The notes under the pieces are model-generated. The model had not been told where the DNA came from and searched no databases. It saw only the letters and a program-made list of their open reading frames with translations. A stretch of 64,000 nucleotides of DNA, taken from Hungatella_A sp034142505 (GTDB taxonomy: Bacteria; Bacillota; Clostridia; Lachnospirales; Lachnospiraceae). Where the stretch lies: assembly GCA_034142505.1 (NCBI GenBank), contig JAWZDV010000024.1:1-64000 (forward strand), in the 5' to 3' direction. This document shows, one piece after another, positions 25,190 through 34,098 of this stretch; positions within the stretch are counted from its first letter, which is position 1, and each line of letters opens with the position of its first letter. A program made the translations under genes and the position numbers.

Positions 25190-25199
25190 CAATCGTTTG
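25190..25199. promoter_or_regulatory. LacI-family operator site 4 (dehydrogenase/second importer)
   Basis: CAATCGTTTG, one change from the palindrome. It is followed by CGTTA, giving an 11-base exact match (CGTTTGCGTTA) with site 1. Confidence 0.6.
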
Positions 25200-25216
25200 C
25201 GTTATAAGAACAACCA

Positions 25217-25263
25217 CAAAAAAACCTCATACAGGACATTGTATCTCTCGTCCTATATGAGGT
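25217..25263 (-). terminator. Terminator of the NlpC/P60-bactofilin unit
   Basis: On the minus strand a 14-bp stem (25250-25263 with 25224-25237, nearly perfect) is followed by TTTTTTTG. It lies 36 bp after the peptidase stop. Confidence 0.88.
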
Positions 25264-25298
25264 CTGTATCTGCTATGTAATGATTGAATACCTGACGT

Positions 25299-26243
25299 TT
25301 AATCCCCAAGCACATTCACAATCTTCACCGGTGTGCGGTATTTCCAGCCGGACACCTTGATTCCGGTGCGCTCGTTGGAGGCATGGACCACTTTTCCGTT
25401 GCCTATGTAGATAGCCACGTGGTTCACGTAGTTTCCGCTTCCGTAGAAAACTAAATCGCCGGGGCGGACATCGCTCTCGGAGATGCCGGGGCCTGTCTTG
25501 GACTGCTGGGCGGCAGTGCGGCTTAAGGAAACGCCGGCGGCGTGGCTCATGACGTAACGTGTGAAGCCGGAACAGTCAACGCCTGTGTTGGGGTTGGTTC
25601 CGCCATACACGTAGCGGTTGCCGACGAATTGAAGGGCGTAGTCCACAACCTCCTCGCGGAACTGCTCTTTCTGGAAATCCGCGATTCTTCCGGTGAGCGC
25701 GTCGTAATTCTGATACTGCTCTGTCATGCCGGCCCGCAGCATATCCAAGTTGTTCTGTACAATATCGACATTCCCTTCATTGGTGTTCATCAGGAGGGAG
25801 GTGTCATTCTCCAATTCATCCAGGTCGCCCAGATCCACGGTGTCAAGGCCGATCTGGCTGCGGATCTCGTTCTCTCTGCTGGTCAGTTTTTTCAGTTCTG
25901 AGATAGTATCGACGGTCTTCTTCTCCAGCAGCTCCAGTTCTCTTTCCTGCTCTTCCCGGGCCAGCTTTAAGTCTTCGTTCTCGTCTTCAATCTGTTGTTT
26001 CTGCTCGGATATCTTCTGCCATTCCATCTCAATCTGCTGTTTTTCCAGTTCCACCTGGTGAAGCTGGTGGCTGGCGCCTGCAAAAAACAGCATACCACCC
26101 ACCAGAGACGTGATAAACAGGAAAAATGCCCCGAATACCCAGACCGGCAGATTAAAATGGATGGGCTTCTTCTTGGAATGAGGAAGCAACATCACGGTAT
26201 AATTCATCAACACATTGTTTTCTTTAAATTTTCTCCATCTCAT
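25299..26243 (-). CDS. Membrane-anchored NlpC/P60 peptidoglycan peptidase
   Basis: 314 residues; GGAGAG site upstream of ATG 26243. One transmembrane segment (about 33-55), a long coiled coil (about 58-125, Glu/Gln/Lys heptads), a linker, and a C-terminal NlpC/P60 domain with C224 (VDCSGF), H275 (VNHVAIYIG) and H287. It cleaves stem-peptide bonds outside the membrane. A coiled-coil peptidase beside a bactofilin is a recurrent pair for local wall remodelling and cell shape. Confidence 0.88.
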   Translation of the reverse strand: MRWRKFKENNVLMNYTVMLLPHSKKKPIHFNLPVWVFGAFFLFITSLVGGMLFFAGASHQLHQVELEKQQIEMEWQKISEQKQQIEDENEDLKLAREEQERELELLEKKTVDTISELKKLTSRENEIRSQIGLDTVDLGDLDELENDTSLLMNTNEGNVDIVQNNLDMLRAGMTEQYQNYDALTGRIADFQKEQFREEVVDYALQFVGNRYVYGGTNPNTGVDCSGFTRYVMSHAAGVSLSRTAAQQSKTGPGISESDVRPGDLVFYGSGNYVNHVAIYIGNGKVVHASNERTGIKVSGWKYRTPVKIVNVLGD

Positions 26244-26290
26244 CGCTTAACTCTCCATCAATGAACCTTTTCAATAAGTTACAAATTTCA

Positions 26291-26728
26291 CTAACCGATC
26301 TTCTTATCCTCCGCCGCGGCGGCCGCCTCTCTCAGCGCCTCCACCTTCGGTATCTCAGGATCTTCAATCGTCACTTCCGCCACCTGCATGAAGCAGCTGC
26401 CCTTGAACGCGGCGCCCTCATCAATCACCAGGGACTTGGTGGTAATGTCGCCTTCCACACTGCCCGCCGAGGTAATCTCTGTTTTCTCTCTCACGTAAAT
26501 GTTCCCTTTTACCTTGCCGGCTACCAGGATGGACTCTGCAGTGACATCCCCTTCAACCACGCCATCGGTCCCGATAATCACGGCACCTTTGGAAATGGCT
26601 TCGCCCTGTACGGCTCCGTCGATTCTCAATGTCTCTTCCGCCATAATGGCGCCACGAATCACGGTGTTGGCTCCAATCATGGTATCTATCATACGTTTAC
26701 CTTTATCTGCTCTATTTTTTCCAAACAT
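26291..26728 (-). CDS. Bactofilin
   Basis: 145 residues; GGGGGAT site. The core (about 15-115) shows the bactofilin beta-helix pattern: short repeats with regular Gly and hydrophobic residues (GAIMAEETLRIDG, GVVEGDVTAESILVAGKVKG). Short flexible tails flank it. Bactofilins polymerise without nucleotide and scaffold wall enzymes. It is transcribed just upstream of the NlpC/P60 gene (47-bp gap). Confidence 0.9.
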   Translation of the reverse strand: MFGKNRADKGKRMIDTMIGANTVIRGAIMAEETLRIDGAVQGEAISKGAVIIGTDGVVEGDVTAESILVAGKVKGNIYVREKTEITSAGSVEGDITTKSLVIDEGAAFKGSCFMQVAEVTIEDPEIPKVEALREAAAAAEDKKIG

Positions 26729-26955
26729 TCTTACGTATCCCCCGATTCTTTTCCTGATTTATCGTATTTCCATGCATTACATATGATACCATTTATTTAC
26801 ATTTATTTCAACAATATATTACGAAATACTTACAAAACTTGTATTTTATTTCGTACAATCGTAAAATTTAGCGTTTTTACCGGGTTTTGTAACTATTTTT
26901 CCTCTTGAACCCGTTTTAAATGTTACAAATGTCAACTAATCCGTCAACATTATTT

Positions 26956-26985
26956 CGGGGGTCCGGCAGCACTGCCGGACCCCCG
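26956..26985 (-). terminator. Strong palindromic hairpin after the DUF2264 gene
   Basis: Perfect 14-bp GC-rich stem (26956-26969 / 26972-26985). It lies 14 bp past the DUF2264 stop. The U-tract is poor, so it may be a Rho-assisted or stability element. The rest of the 271-bp gap from 26729 holds nothing else I can support. Confidence 0.65.
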
Positions 26986-26999
26986 ATCAACCATTTATC

Positions 27000-29036
27000 T
27001 TAGATGCTTAAGCGTCCTTCGATTCCCTCATAATCTACCGTAACACAGCGGCCGTCCTTCATCTGAAGAACCACCGGACCAAACCCGCCGCAGCCGGCTT
27101 CATCGGTATAGCGGATTTCCTCGATGGGGAACAATTCCTCCTCGCCCCAGCCGGACTGGTCTTTTTTCGTCAGGATAGCGCTGATCATGACGTACGGGCG
27201 GTACTCATAGTACTTCTCCCTGCGGCTGATGCCGTAGGCGAGACGGCTCTCTTCCGCTACGGGGCTGACGCCCTTTTGCCTGCAGACATCAATCTCGTCC
27301 CAGCCGTCATAGGATACAAAGGCAATCTGGCCTTCCTGGGACTTTAAAATAACTGCATTTCCCATGTTATTCTGGCAGGTGCGGATCTCCACATTCACAT
27401 CTCCCCGGTCCGCCATGCCGTAAGCGCCCAGTGTCAGGACATATGGTTTGTCCGGGATGGAGACTTTGTCCACCCGGACGATTCCGTTTGAGACCGGGAA
27501 ATCAGCCAGATCGATGGAGCACTTATCCTGAAACGTGAATTCAAAGTCAAAGTATTCCTTTCGGTACAAAACGCCGTCCTTCACTCCCGCATACATGAGG
27601 ATATTGGGAATCCAGGACTCCGCCCCCACTTTCCCTGGGACTTCGCCCACCGTCAGGCTGTACTGCATAGCCTCCACGCCTTTTCTCTCAAAGTCCTCCC
27701 ATGGGAACTGGCTGTTAAAAGACAGGCGGGAGTAAGCGTTTAAGGACGGGTTGTCTTTTTTCATCAGAATCTTTGCGGTGCGGAATTCTGTGATTCCGGT
27801 ATCCCTGTGATTGTCCATAATGACCGCCGGACCGTCCAACACTTCGGTGTGGGTCTCCCCGGCCGCCATGGTCTCCCAGACGCCGTTGTTCTCCTTTGCC
27901 GTCCAGAAGGGATGGTCTTTCGGAAGCATCAGGCACACCCAGGCGTTAGCCAGCCAGAAGGGGCTGGCGGCGCAGCTGTATGTCTGGACAAACGGCTGGA
28001 AGGGGCCGTAAAAGCCAAGGCAGGGAACGCCCTCGTAAAAGCACTCCGGTCTTGTGACAAACTGAAGTACCGCGCCGGAGGTAATTCTTCTGGCCCAGCC
28101 CGGGTCCACGGCGGAACCGGGAAGCAGCAGATTGGCCGCCATCGGGGCGGACGCCGCGCTCCGGTAGGTTCCGCTGCGGCCCCACATGGTCACGTGGCCG
28201 TCCCCGTCGAACATATGAGGATAAGTCTCCACCAGTTCGTGGGAATACTGCTCAATTTTCGAAGCCAGAAAGGGCTCGTTTTCATAGCCATACCACTGGT
28301 TCCACAGCGGGCCGTAGACATGGAAGGCCCAGGGGCAATAGTAATCAAAGAGATGACCGTCCCGGTACCAGCCATTTCCCGCATAATAGGATGCAATCTC
28401 CTGGGCGTGGTCCCGCATCATCCCCCGGTCGATAGAATACCCCTCCCGGTCCAAAAATGCCAGAATCAGCATATTGAACAGTCGCCAGTTGTGGTGGCTG
28501 GTGTAAGAATGGCCGAAGTTGGACAGATAGTCCGCAATCCGGTCCTTCTCCTCCTGGGTATAGCTGTCCCAGACGACCTCTTTACACATGGTTAAACCGA
28601 TCACCAGAGAGGCGCACTCACAGGTGTGCTGGAACGCCTTCTCCCCCGGCCTCGCCTCCGGGAAAATCTCCTCCACCCGCAGCAGGTAATTGGGCGTACC
28701 CGGAGTGATGGAAAGCAGAATCTGCTGTTTGTAGTACTCCTTCATGGAAAAACCGCTCACGACAGCCTCCGGTTCATTGTGAAGCAGGGGCGCCGCGATA
28801 AGGAAGCTCCTTGCCAGCCCCTCAAACCTTTCCGCCGCCAGACGCCATTTCGGGCCGTTCGGCTGGGGATAGCTGACATTAAATTCATGGCGTGGAACCA
28901 GAATCGGATCTTCCATACGCTTGACATGGCGGAAAATGCCTTCCAGAAAGAAATGGCTCAGTTCCAGCCAGTGTTCCCTGGTCATGCCGGTGTATGGACT
29001 TAACTCGTAGTCCGGGTTGGTTACTGTAAATTTCAT
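27000..29036 (-). CDS. DUF2264 domain protein
   Basis: 678 residues; AGGAGG site 11 bases before ATG 29036. The N-terminal half (about 1-350) is the DUF2264 alpha/alpha-barrel-like region, with many Trp and aromatic residues (YYAGNGWYRDGHLFDYY, WGRSGTYRSAASAP). The C-terminal half is beta-rich. No signal peptide, so cytoplasmic. The family occurs in polysaccharide loci, but its reaction is not known to me. The barrel and the neighbours suggest a hydrolase or lyase acting on uronic-acid oligosaccharides. Last gene of the sulfatase unit. Confidence 0.75.
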   Translation of the reverse strand: MKFTVTNPDYELSPYTGMTREHWLELSHFFLEGIFRHVKRMEDPILVPRHEFNVSYPQPNGPKWRLAAERFEGLARSFLIAAPLLHNEPEAVVSGFSMKEYYKQQILLSITPGTPNYLLRVEEIFPEARPGEKAFQHTCECASLVIGLTMCKEVVWDSYTQEEKDRIADYLSNFGHSYTSHHNWRLFNMLILAFLDREGYSIDRGMMRDHAQEIASYYAGNGWYRDGHLFDYYCPWAFHVYGPLWNQWYGYENEPFLASKIEQYSHELVETYPHMFDGDGHVTMWGRSGTYRSAASAPMAANLLLPGSAVDPGWARRITSGAVLQFVTRPECFYEGVPCLGFYGPFQPFVQTYSCAASPFWLANAWVCLMLPKDHPFWTAKENNGVWETMAAGETHTEVLDGPAVIMDNHRDTGITEFRTAKILMKKDNPSLNAYSRLSFNSQFPWEDFERKGVEAMQYSLTVGEVPGKVGAESWIPNILMYAGVKDGVLYRKEYFDFEFTFQDKCSIDLADFPVSNGIVRVDKVSIPDKPYVLTLGAYGMADRGDVNVEIRTCQNNMGNAVILKSQEGQIAFVSYDGWDEIDVCRQKGVSPVAEESRLAYGISRREKYYEYRPYVMISAILTKKDQSGWGEEELFPIEEIRYTDEAGCGGFGPVVLQMKDGRCVTVDYEGIEGRLSI

Positions 29037-29115
29037 AGGTGAATGTACCTCCTTTTTTGCAGTGCTGTCTGACGCCGCGGGGTGCAGACATCCCGCAGGT
29101 TTGTATTCCGGCCAA

Positions 29116-30516
29116 TTACCGGCTGAGACGGTCCCGTACTTCCCACAGGAACGGGTCGCCGGTCAGATCGAGATACTCACACAGCCGGCGGCGCAGGTCC
29201 TGGATCTGCGGCTCGTCACAGCCGGCGGAAATCTCCCGTGGATTCATCTGGTATGGGTCGTTTTTATCATCGTAGAGAAACTCTGTCCGCCCCTCTCCCG
29301 GGGTATATCCGTTGGAAACCACATAGGTATAGCCATCCCCCTTGATTCCCCGCCAGCCGTAGGCTTTATGGGTCAGGCCCTGGCGGCTGAAGGTGGATAC
29401 CAGTTCGGCGCTTCCCGGGTAAGAGCAGAGAAACATATCTTTCGGAGCCTGGCCGTCAACGCCGAATATGCCTTTGGTGTGGTCATACCCCTGGCAGGTC
29501 TCCGGCACCGGTAAATCCAGCAGACCGAGCAGTGTGGGCATATGGTCCGGGCTTGCGAAGACCACCGGATTTTCCCCGGCTTTGATCCGCCCTTTCTGGC
29601 GCATGAACAGCGGAATGTGGATAGACTCCTCGTACCACACGTTCTTGCTCATGAGATGGTGGGCGCCCAGCATTTCCCCGTGGTCGGCGGACAGCACCAC
29701 CAGCGTATTCTCCTCCAGACCGTTCTCCTTCAAGTAATCATAGATTCTGCCAAACTGCTCGTCAATGCCATGCACAGCGGCAAAATACTGGCGGGACTGG
29801 GTTTTTAAGATGCCCTCTCTCATATCGTCCGGCACATTCGGGCGGTAGTCGATCTCCAGATCCCGGAACTTCTCATAATACCGGTCCGGCACCAGTTCAT
29901 AGGGCAGGTGGGGTGGATTGTAGGACAGGAACAGGGCGAAGGGCGCTTCGTCGTCCTTGCGGGTCTCCATGTATTCGATGGCCTTGTCGGTCTCAAATTC
30001 TGCCGACCATTTTCCCGGCTTGATCTGCCTGGCGCTGTCCATCCAGTAATGAGGATCTAAATGCTCGTCGCAGGCGCCGTAGGACAGCCAATAGTCGAAG
30101 CCCTGTCTCCGTTCTCCCGGCGGCGTGTAGGCATCCCACTCTGCCGCCCCGGACTCGGGATGGGGCGTGAAATTCAGCTCCGACGCGTCCAGATGCCATT
30201 TGCCGATATAACCGGTCTGATAGCCATGGTCCTTCAATACGTTGCCGATACAAGTCTCCTGGGGCTTCAGCATGATCTTCTCCTCCAGGCCGATCTTACA
30301 GTTGGTCCACATGCCGACGTTGAAGGGGTATTTTCCCGTCATCAGGGACGCCCGGTGGGGGGAGCACAGCGGAAATGTGCTGTACGCATGGGTGAAGTCC
30401 ATGCTCTCCGCCGCGAACCGGTCCATGTTTGGCGTCACCACCTGGTCGGCGCCGTGGCAGCCGACGGCCTGGTAGCGCCATTGGTCGGCAAATATGTATA
30501 GTAAATTCTGTTTCAT
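29116..30516 (-). CDS. Type I (formylglycine) sulfatase, cytoplasmic
   Basis: 466 residues. Its ATG overlaps the PHP-gene stop (ATGA). The sulfatase signature CSPHRASLMTG is at C51, so it needs conversion of Cys51 to formylglycine by an FGE or anSME enzyme encoded elsewhere. Metal-site residues include D11 (FADQW) and the SADHGEMLG segment with Asp and His. It hydrolyses sulfate esters. There is no signal peptide, so it acts on imported sulfated mono- or disaccharides. Neighbouring GH88 points to glycosaminoglycan fragments. Confidence 0.9.
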   Translation of the reverse strand: MKQNLLYIFADQWRYQAVGCHGADQVVTPNMDRFAAESMDFTHAYSTFPLCSPHRASLMTGKYPFNVGMWTNCKIGLEEKIMLKPQETCIGNVLKDHGYQTGYIGKWHLDASELNFTPHPESGAAEWDAYTPPGERRQGFDYWLSYGACDEHLDPHYWMDSARQIKPGKWSAEFETDKAIEYMETRKDDEAPFALFLSYNPPHLPYELVPDRYYEKFRDLEIDYRPNVPDDMREGILKTQSRQYFAAVHGIDEQFGRIYDYLKENGLEENTLVVLSADHGEMLGAHHLMSKNVWYEESIHIPLFMRQKGRIKAGENPVVFASPDHMPTLLGLLDLPVPETCQGYDHTKGIFGVDGQAPKDMFLCSYPGSAELVSTFSRQGLTHKAYGWRGIKGDGYTYVVSNGYTPGEGRTEFLYDDKNDPYQMNPREISAGCDEPQIQDLRRRLCEYLDLTGDPFLWEVRDRLSR

Positions 30517-31502
30517 CGATTACTCTCCTTTTTGATATCATCCAGCCAGTAGGCGTTTGAATTGGCGTGAAGGCCGCGGCAGTCACGGCAGTCAACCCGA
30601 ATCCAGCCTTCGTTTCCGGTCAGCCGGAACCGGGCTTCCTCTATGGTCTCACCGGCGGACGCCAGTTGTTTGTGGCTGTTTCGTCCTTCCATGATCACAT
30701 AGATTTTCTCTACCGGGCTGCACTTCACCACCAGCTCACCATCCTCGATATAAAGTTCCCTGATCTGCGGCCCCATAGAGCTGTAAAAATGACCGTTCTT
30801 CAGCGCATTTGCAATACTTTCATAGGTCAGCTGCTCTGCTTTGATGAACGTGAAGCCGCCAAAGGAATCGCACAGCGGATCGCCAAAGGGCAGCAGGTTA
30901 TGATTGTCATCTCCCGCCACGTTAAACAGCCGGTTCCCGCACCGCAGCAGTTCATCGTAAACCTGGGGCTGATAGCCGTAGAGACCGTCATGCTCACAGC
31001 CATAGTTGAAGATTTCCATCGCCCACAGTCCCTTCAGCACCTTATAGTCGTCATAGTTCTGCAGGGACCAGTAAGGGTGATTATAGCAGGTTAAAAAGCC
31101 CAGATTCTTCATCTCTTCCAGATAGCGGTTTAAGCCTTCCGTATCGTGATAGTCACACTGCGGCATCACAGACTGATATTTCCGCTCCGTCTCATAGTCC
31201 GGCCGGGTGTCAAAGAGGTTGATATGGTAAGTCTGCACCCGGGAGTAATCCCCCGGCGTCTGGAACGGACCGTCGATATCCACCTCGCAGGCGGCTAGGG
31301 CGATAAAGCTGTCGTCATTTAACTCTGTGTGATTTCTGTATACCCGGTGGTCGGTATAGGCCACCACCGAATATCCCCGTTTCTGATATTCCCGCTTCAT
31401 CTCCTCCGGCGTCAGTTTTCCGTCCGACACCACAGTATGGGCGTGGAGATTCGCCTTATAAAATGTTCCCATTTCCGGTAAAAGCCAAATTCGATTTCCC
31501 AT
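30513..31502 (-). CDS. PHP-domain metal-dependent phosphoesterase-like protein
   Basis: 329 residues. ATG 31502 lies behind GGAGG; a TTG at 31517 would contain that site. The PHP N-terminal motif NLHAHTVVSDG is followed by YTDHRVYRN, CYNHPYW and GDDNHN, giving the His/Asp set of a multi-metal site. PHP enzymes hydrolyse phosphate esters, but some family members act on other substrates. It sits between an OPA-like transporter and a sulfatase, so a sugar phosphate or sulfate ester may be its substrate. Exact role unknown. Confidence 0.8.
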   Translation of the reverse strand: MGNRIWLLPEMGTFYKANLHAHTVVSDGKLTPEEMKREYQKRGYSVVAYTDHRVYRNHTELNDDSFIALAACEVDIDGPFQTPGDYSRVQTYHINLFDTRPDYETERKYQSVMPQCDYHDTEGLNRYLEEMKNLGFLTCYNHPYWSLQNYDDYKVLKGLWAMEIFNYGCEHDGLYGYQPQVYDELLRCGNRLFNVAGDDNHNLLPFGDPLCDSFGGFTFIKAEQLTYESIANALKNGHFYSSMGPQIRELYIEDGELVVKCSPVEKIYVIMEGRNSHKQLASAGETIEEARFRLTGNEGWIRVDCRDCRGLHANSNAYWLDDIKKESNR

Positions 31503-31522
31503 GTTTTCATCCTCCAATCAGG

Positions 31523-32806
31523 TTATCTCAATCTTGTATGTTTAAACTTCACCCAGACACGGCTGACCAGAAAGCAAATGATTCCCGCCGCCACCGCGCA
31601 GACCAGCCAGACGAAGATCGTCCGTTCCCATCCGATAAGTCCCGACAGCAGGCCGATTCCATAGGTGGATACGGCCCCGCCAATGTAAACCGAGGAATTT
31701 AAGATCCCCGACATGGAGGAAGCTTTCCCCAGAATTCCAAAGTATGAGGGAAGAACGGCAATCAGCATGGTGTTGACCGCCATCATGGCCGTTGTCGCGA
31801 TGGCCAGCATCAGGAACGAAACCACCATGCTTTGACCGGAACAGAGCCACAACACCAGCAGTGACAGCCCGCAGACGCCAAAGAAAAACATGGCGGTCCG
31901 CACCTCTTCCCGGAACCACCGCTGGTTTACCAGGTCTGCCAGATAGACGCCCAGCAGGTTAAATACCGGAATGACCATGGTGCCGGTGATGGACAGGATT
32001 CCACTGAGACCGTAGGTTTCGCTGATATAAGTGGGTATCCAGGTAGTTACCCCATCCTTTAAGGCGCCCTGGACTACCAGCGCAAACATCAGAAACAGAA
32101 AACCTGACTGCCACAGAAGACCCGGCCAGCCGGTCCGGCCACACCTGGGATGTTTGGCCGGTTCGGCCGGCCTTGCGGCTCCGGCGCTTTCCGCTTCCCT
32201 ATGTTTCATCTGCCGTTCCACCCGGCCGATGGCAAACAGCCACAGGAACGCAATCACAAGCAGCGCCGCAAAGGGCAGCATGAACATGGTTCTCCAGTTT
32301 CCTGTCAGCTTCAAAAACAGCGCGCTTAACCCATAAGCCGTCATCGTCCCAATCGGCACCGTGCTGTTCAGCCACAGACAGGATTTCATCCTGCGCTCCG
32401 TGGTCAGATAGTCGTACAGCATACGGATCATCGGCGACCATACCAGGGCTTGGAACAGTCCGTTGACACACCAGCAGGCCATCATGGCCTCCGGCCGCCT
32501 GGATACCGCCATTCCCAGATTTGCAAAAGAAGACACCACCATCCCGGTGAACACCAGCTTCTTCGGTGACAGCCGGTCCCCTAAAAAACCGCTGAGCAGC
32601 TGTCCCACACCGTAGGCCAGAAAAAAGCAGGTTCCGATCAGCCCTCCCTGGCTTTTGGAAAATCCCTCCGCCCCAATCATCTCATTTAAGCAGGCCGAGT
32701 AATTCAGCCGCCCCAGATATGTAGAAAAATACACACACCAGCAGGCCCCAAACAGCAGCCTGATGGTACTCTCATCCTGAATCTTATTCCTTCCCTGTTC
32801 CCCCAT
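31523..32806 (-). CDS. MFS transporter of the organophosphate/sugar (OPA) type
   Basis: 427 residues with about twelve membrane segments. The start region YFSTYLGRLNYSACL and the loop GDRLSPKKLVFTG resemble the GlpT/UhpT group. A polar loop lies near 205-230. It probably carries an organic anion, such as a sugar phosphate, sugar acid or sulfated sugar, in or out. It follows a terminator after the GH88 gene and precedes the PHP and sulfatase genes (21-bp gap), so it starts the second half of the locus. Confidence 0.82.
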   Translation of the reverse strand: MGEQGRNKIQDESTIRLLFGACWCVYFSTYLGRLNYSACLNEMIGAEGFSKSQGGLIGTCFFLAYGVGQLLSGFLGDRLSPKKLVFTGMVVSSFANLGMAVSRRPEAMMACWCVNGLFQALVWSPMIRMLYDYLTTERRMKSCLWLNSTVPIGTMTAYGLSALFLKLTGNWRTMFMLPFAALLVIAFLWLFAIGRVERQMKHREAESAGAARPAEPAKHPRCGRTGWPGLLWQSGFLFLMFALVVQGALKDGVTTWIPTYISETYGLSGILSITGTMVIPVFNLLGVYLADLVNQRWFREEVRTAMFFFGVCGLSLLVLWLCSGQSMVVSFLMLAIATTAMMAVNTMLIAVLPSYFGILGKASSMSGILNSSVYIGGAVSTYGIGLLSGLIGWERTIFVWLVCAVAAGIICFLVSRVWVKFKHTRLR

Positions 32807-32852
32807 TTTACAACCTCATTTTTCTTCTGTCACTCTCTAACGTCAAATTTTC

Positions 32853-32889
32853 AAAAAAAGAAGGCTGAAACAAAATCGTCTCAGCCTTC
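32853..32889 (-). terminator. Terminator after the GH88 gene
   Basis: On the minus strand the stem GAAGGCTGA / TCAGCCTTC is followed by TTTTTTTGA. It splits the glycosaminoglycan locus into two transcription units or attenuates the second. Confidence 0.9.
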
Positions 32890-32902
32890 GTTCTTCTCAC
32901 AA

Positions 32903-34081
32903 CTACCAGTACAACTCCCAGTCCTTGTACCGTCTCGTCAAGGCTTCCATATAGAAGTAATCGCCCCAGGTATTGCATTCATCCACACCACGGTTGGTGC
33001 AGGTATTCTCTTTTGAATCGCGGGCATAAGTCCCGTGAAGCAGCAATCCGTTTGACACCGTCAAATCCCCGTTGGCACACTTGTCAATCAATGCGCACAG
33101 CATTTTATCCGCCGCCTCCAGGTATTTTCCCGCTCTCTCCTCATCTAAGTACTTCGCCATCTCCAAAATCCCGCAGACAGCAATCGCCGATGCGGAGGAA
33201 TCCCTGGGCTCCTCACTTCCCGTATCGAAGTCGAAATCCCAATAAGGCACTAAATCGTCCGGTAAATGCTCTACAAAGTAATCCGTCACCCGGCAGAACA
33301 AGTCCAGATACTCCGGATTTTTCAGATACCGGTAGCTGAGCGCGATTCCATACACGCCCCACGCCTGGCCTCTCGCCCAGGCTGATCCGTTCCGGTTCCC
33401 CTGATGGGTCACCCCGTAAGTCGGCTCCCCTGTCTCCACATCAAAAAAATGGGTGTGGTAGGTGGAATCATCCGGCCGCAGGATGCATTTCATCGCTGTT
33501 TTAATATGGTTTTCCGCCTTCTTGGCATAGGACGAATCCCCGGTCACCTCACTGGCCCAGTATAAAATGGGCAGGTTCAGCAGGCAGTCGATGATCAGCC
33601 GGTATTCCTTCGGCTCTCCGGGATTTCCCCAGGCTTGGAGGAACTGCCCCCTCTCCCGGTAACGCTCCGCCAGATGGTCCGCCGCTAAAAGCGCGGCCTC
33701 CTTCGCGTGCTCATTGCCGGTCAGCTTGTAGGCTGCCACGCAGGATAAACTGTACAGGAATCCCATATCGTGATGGTTCACGTCAATTTTCTCCCGGATT
33801 CTTGTCAGGAAGCTCTCCACCTGAATCTCCCCGGCCTCTTTGAATACCGGGTCACCGGTATACTCGTATGCCAGCCAGATCACTCCGGTCCAGAACCCGG
33901 TGGTCCACTCTACATTTTCCGTCGGCTCGTAGAAGCCGTCAAAGGAATTGGAGGACTGAAACTTGTCGGTAAAGGTCTCCAAGTTGGCCCGGACGATCTT
34001 CACCGCCTGCTCCATAGCTGCCTTTCGCTGCGCCTCTGACGTCCCGGGATATCTGCCGATTGATTCCAATGTCTGTGCCAT
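32903..34081 (-). CDS. GH88 unsaturated glucuronyl hydrolase
   Basis: 392 residues; AGGAGA site. It hydrates and releases 4,5-unsaturated uronic acid from the non-reducing end of disaccharides made by polysaccharide lyases. Two catalytic Asp residues can be placed: D105 in NHHDMGF and D165 in LIIDCLLNL, 60 apart, close to D88/D149 (61 apart) of the Bacillus GL1 enzyme. Also typical are WTTGFWTGVIWLAYE and NRNGSAWARGQAWG. No signal peptide, so it acts on imported disaccharides. Last gene of the ABC-importer unit. Confidence 0.92.
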   Translation of the reverse strand: MAQTLESIGRYPGTSEAQRKAAMEQAVKIVRANLETFTDKFQSSNSFDGFYEPTENVEWTTGFWTGVIWLAYEYTGDPVFKEAGEIQVESFLTRIREKIDVNHHDMGFLYSLSCVAAYKLTGNEHAKEAALLAADHLAERYRERGQFLQAWGNPGEPKEYRLIIDCLLNLPILYWASEVTGDSSYAKKAENHIKTAMKCILRPDDSTYHTHFFDVETGEPTYGVTHQGNRNGSAWARGQAWGVYGIALSYRYLKNPEYLDLFCRVTDYFVEHLPDDLVPYWDFDFDTGSEEPRDSSASAIAVCGILEMAKYLDEERAGKYLEAADKMLCALIDKCANGDLTVSNGLLLHGTYARDSKENTCTNRGVDECNTWGDYFYMEALTRRYKDWELYW

Positions 34082-34098
34082 ATAACCTGTCTCCTCTC

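Noticed and set aside
27807..28595. Plus-strand frame of 262 codons opposite DUF2264
   Set aside because: Antisense shadow with no recognisable domain or start signal.
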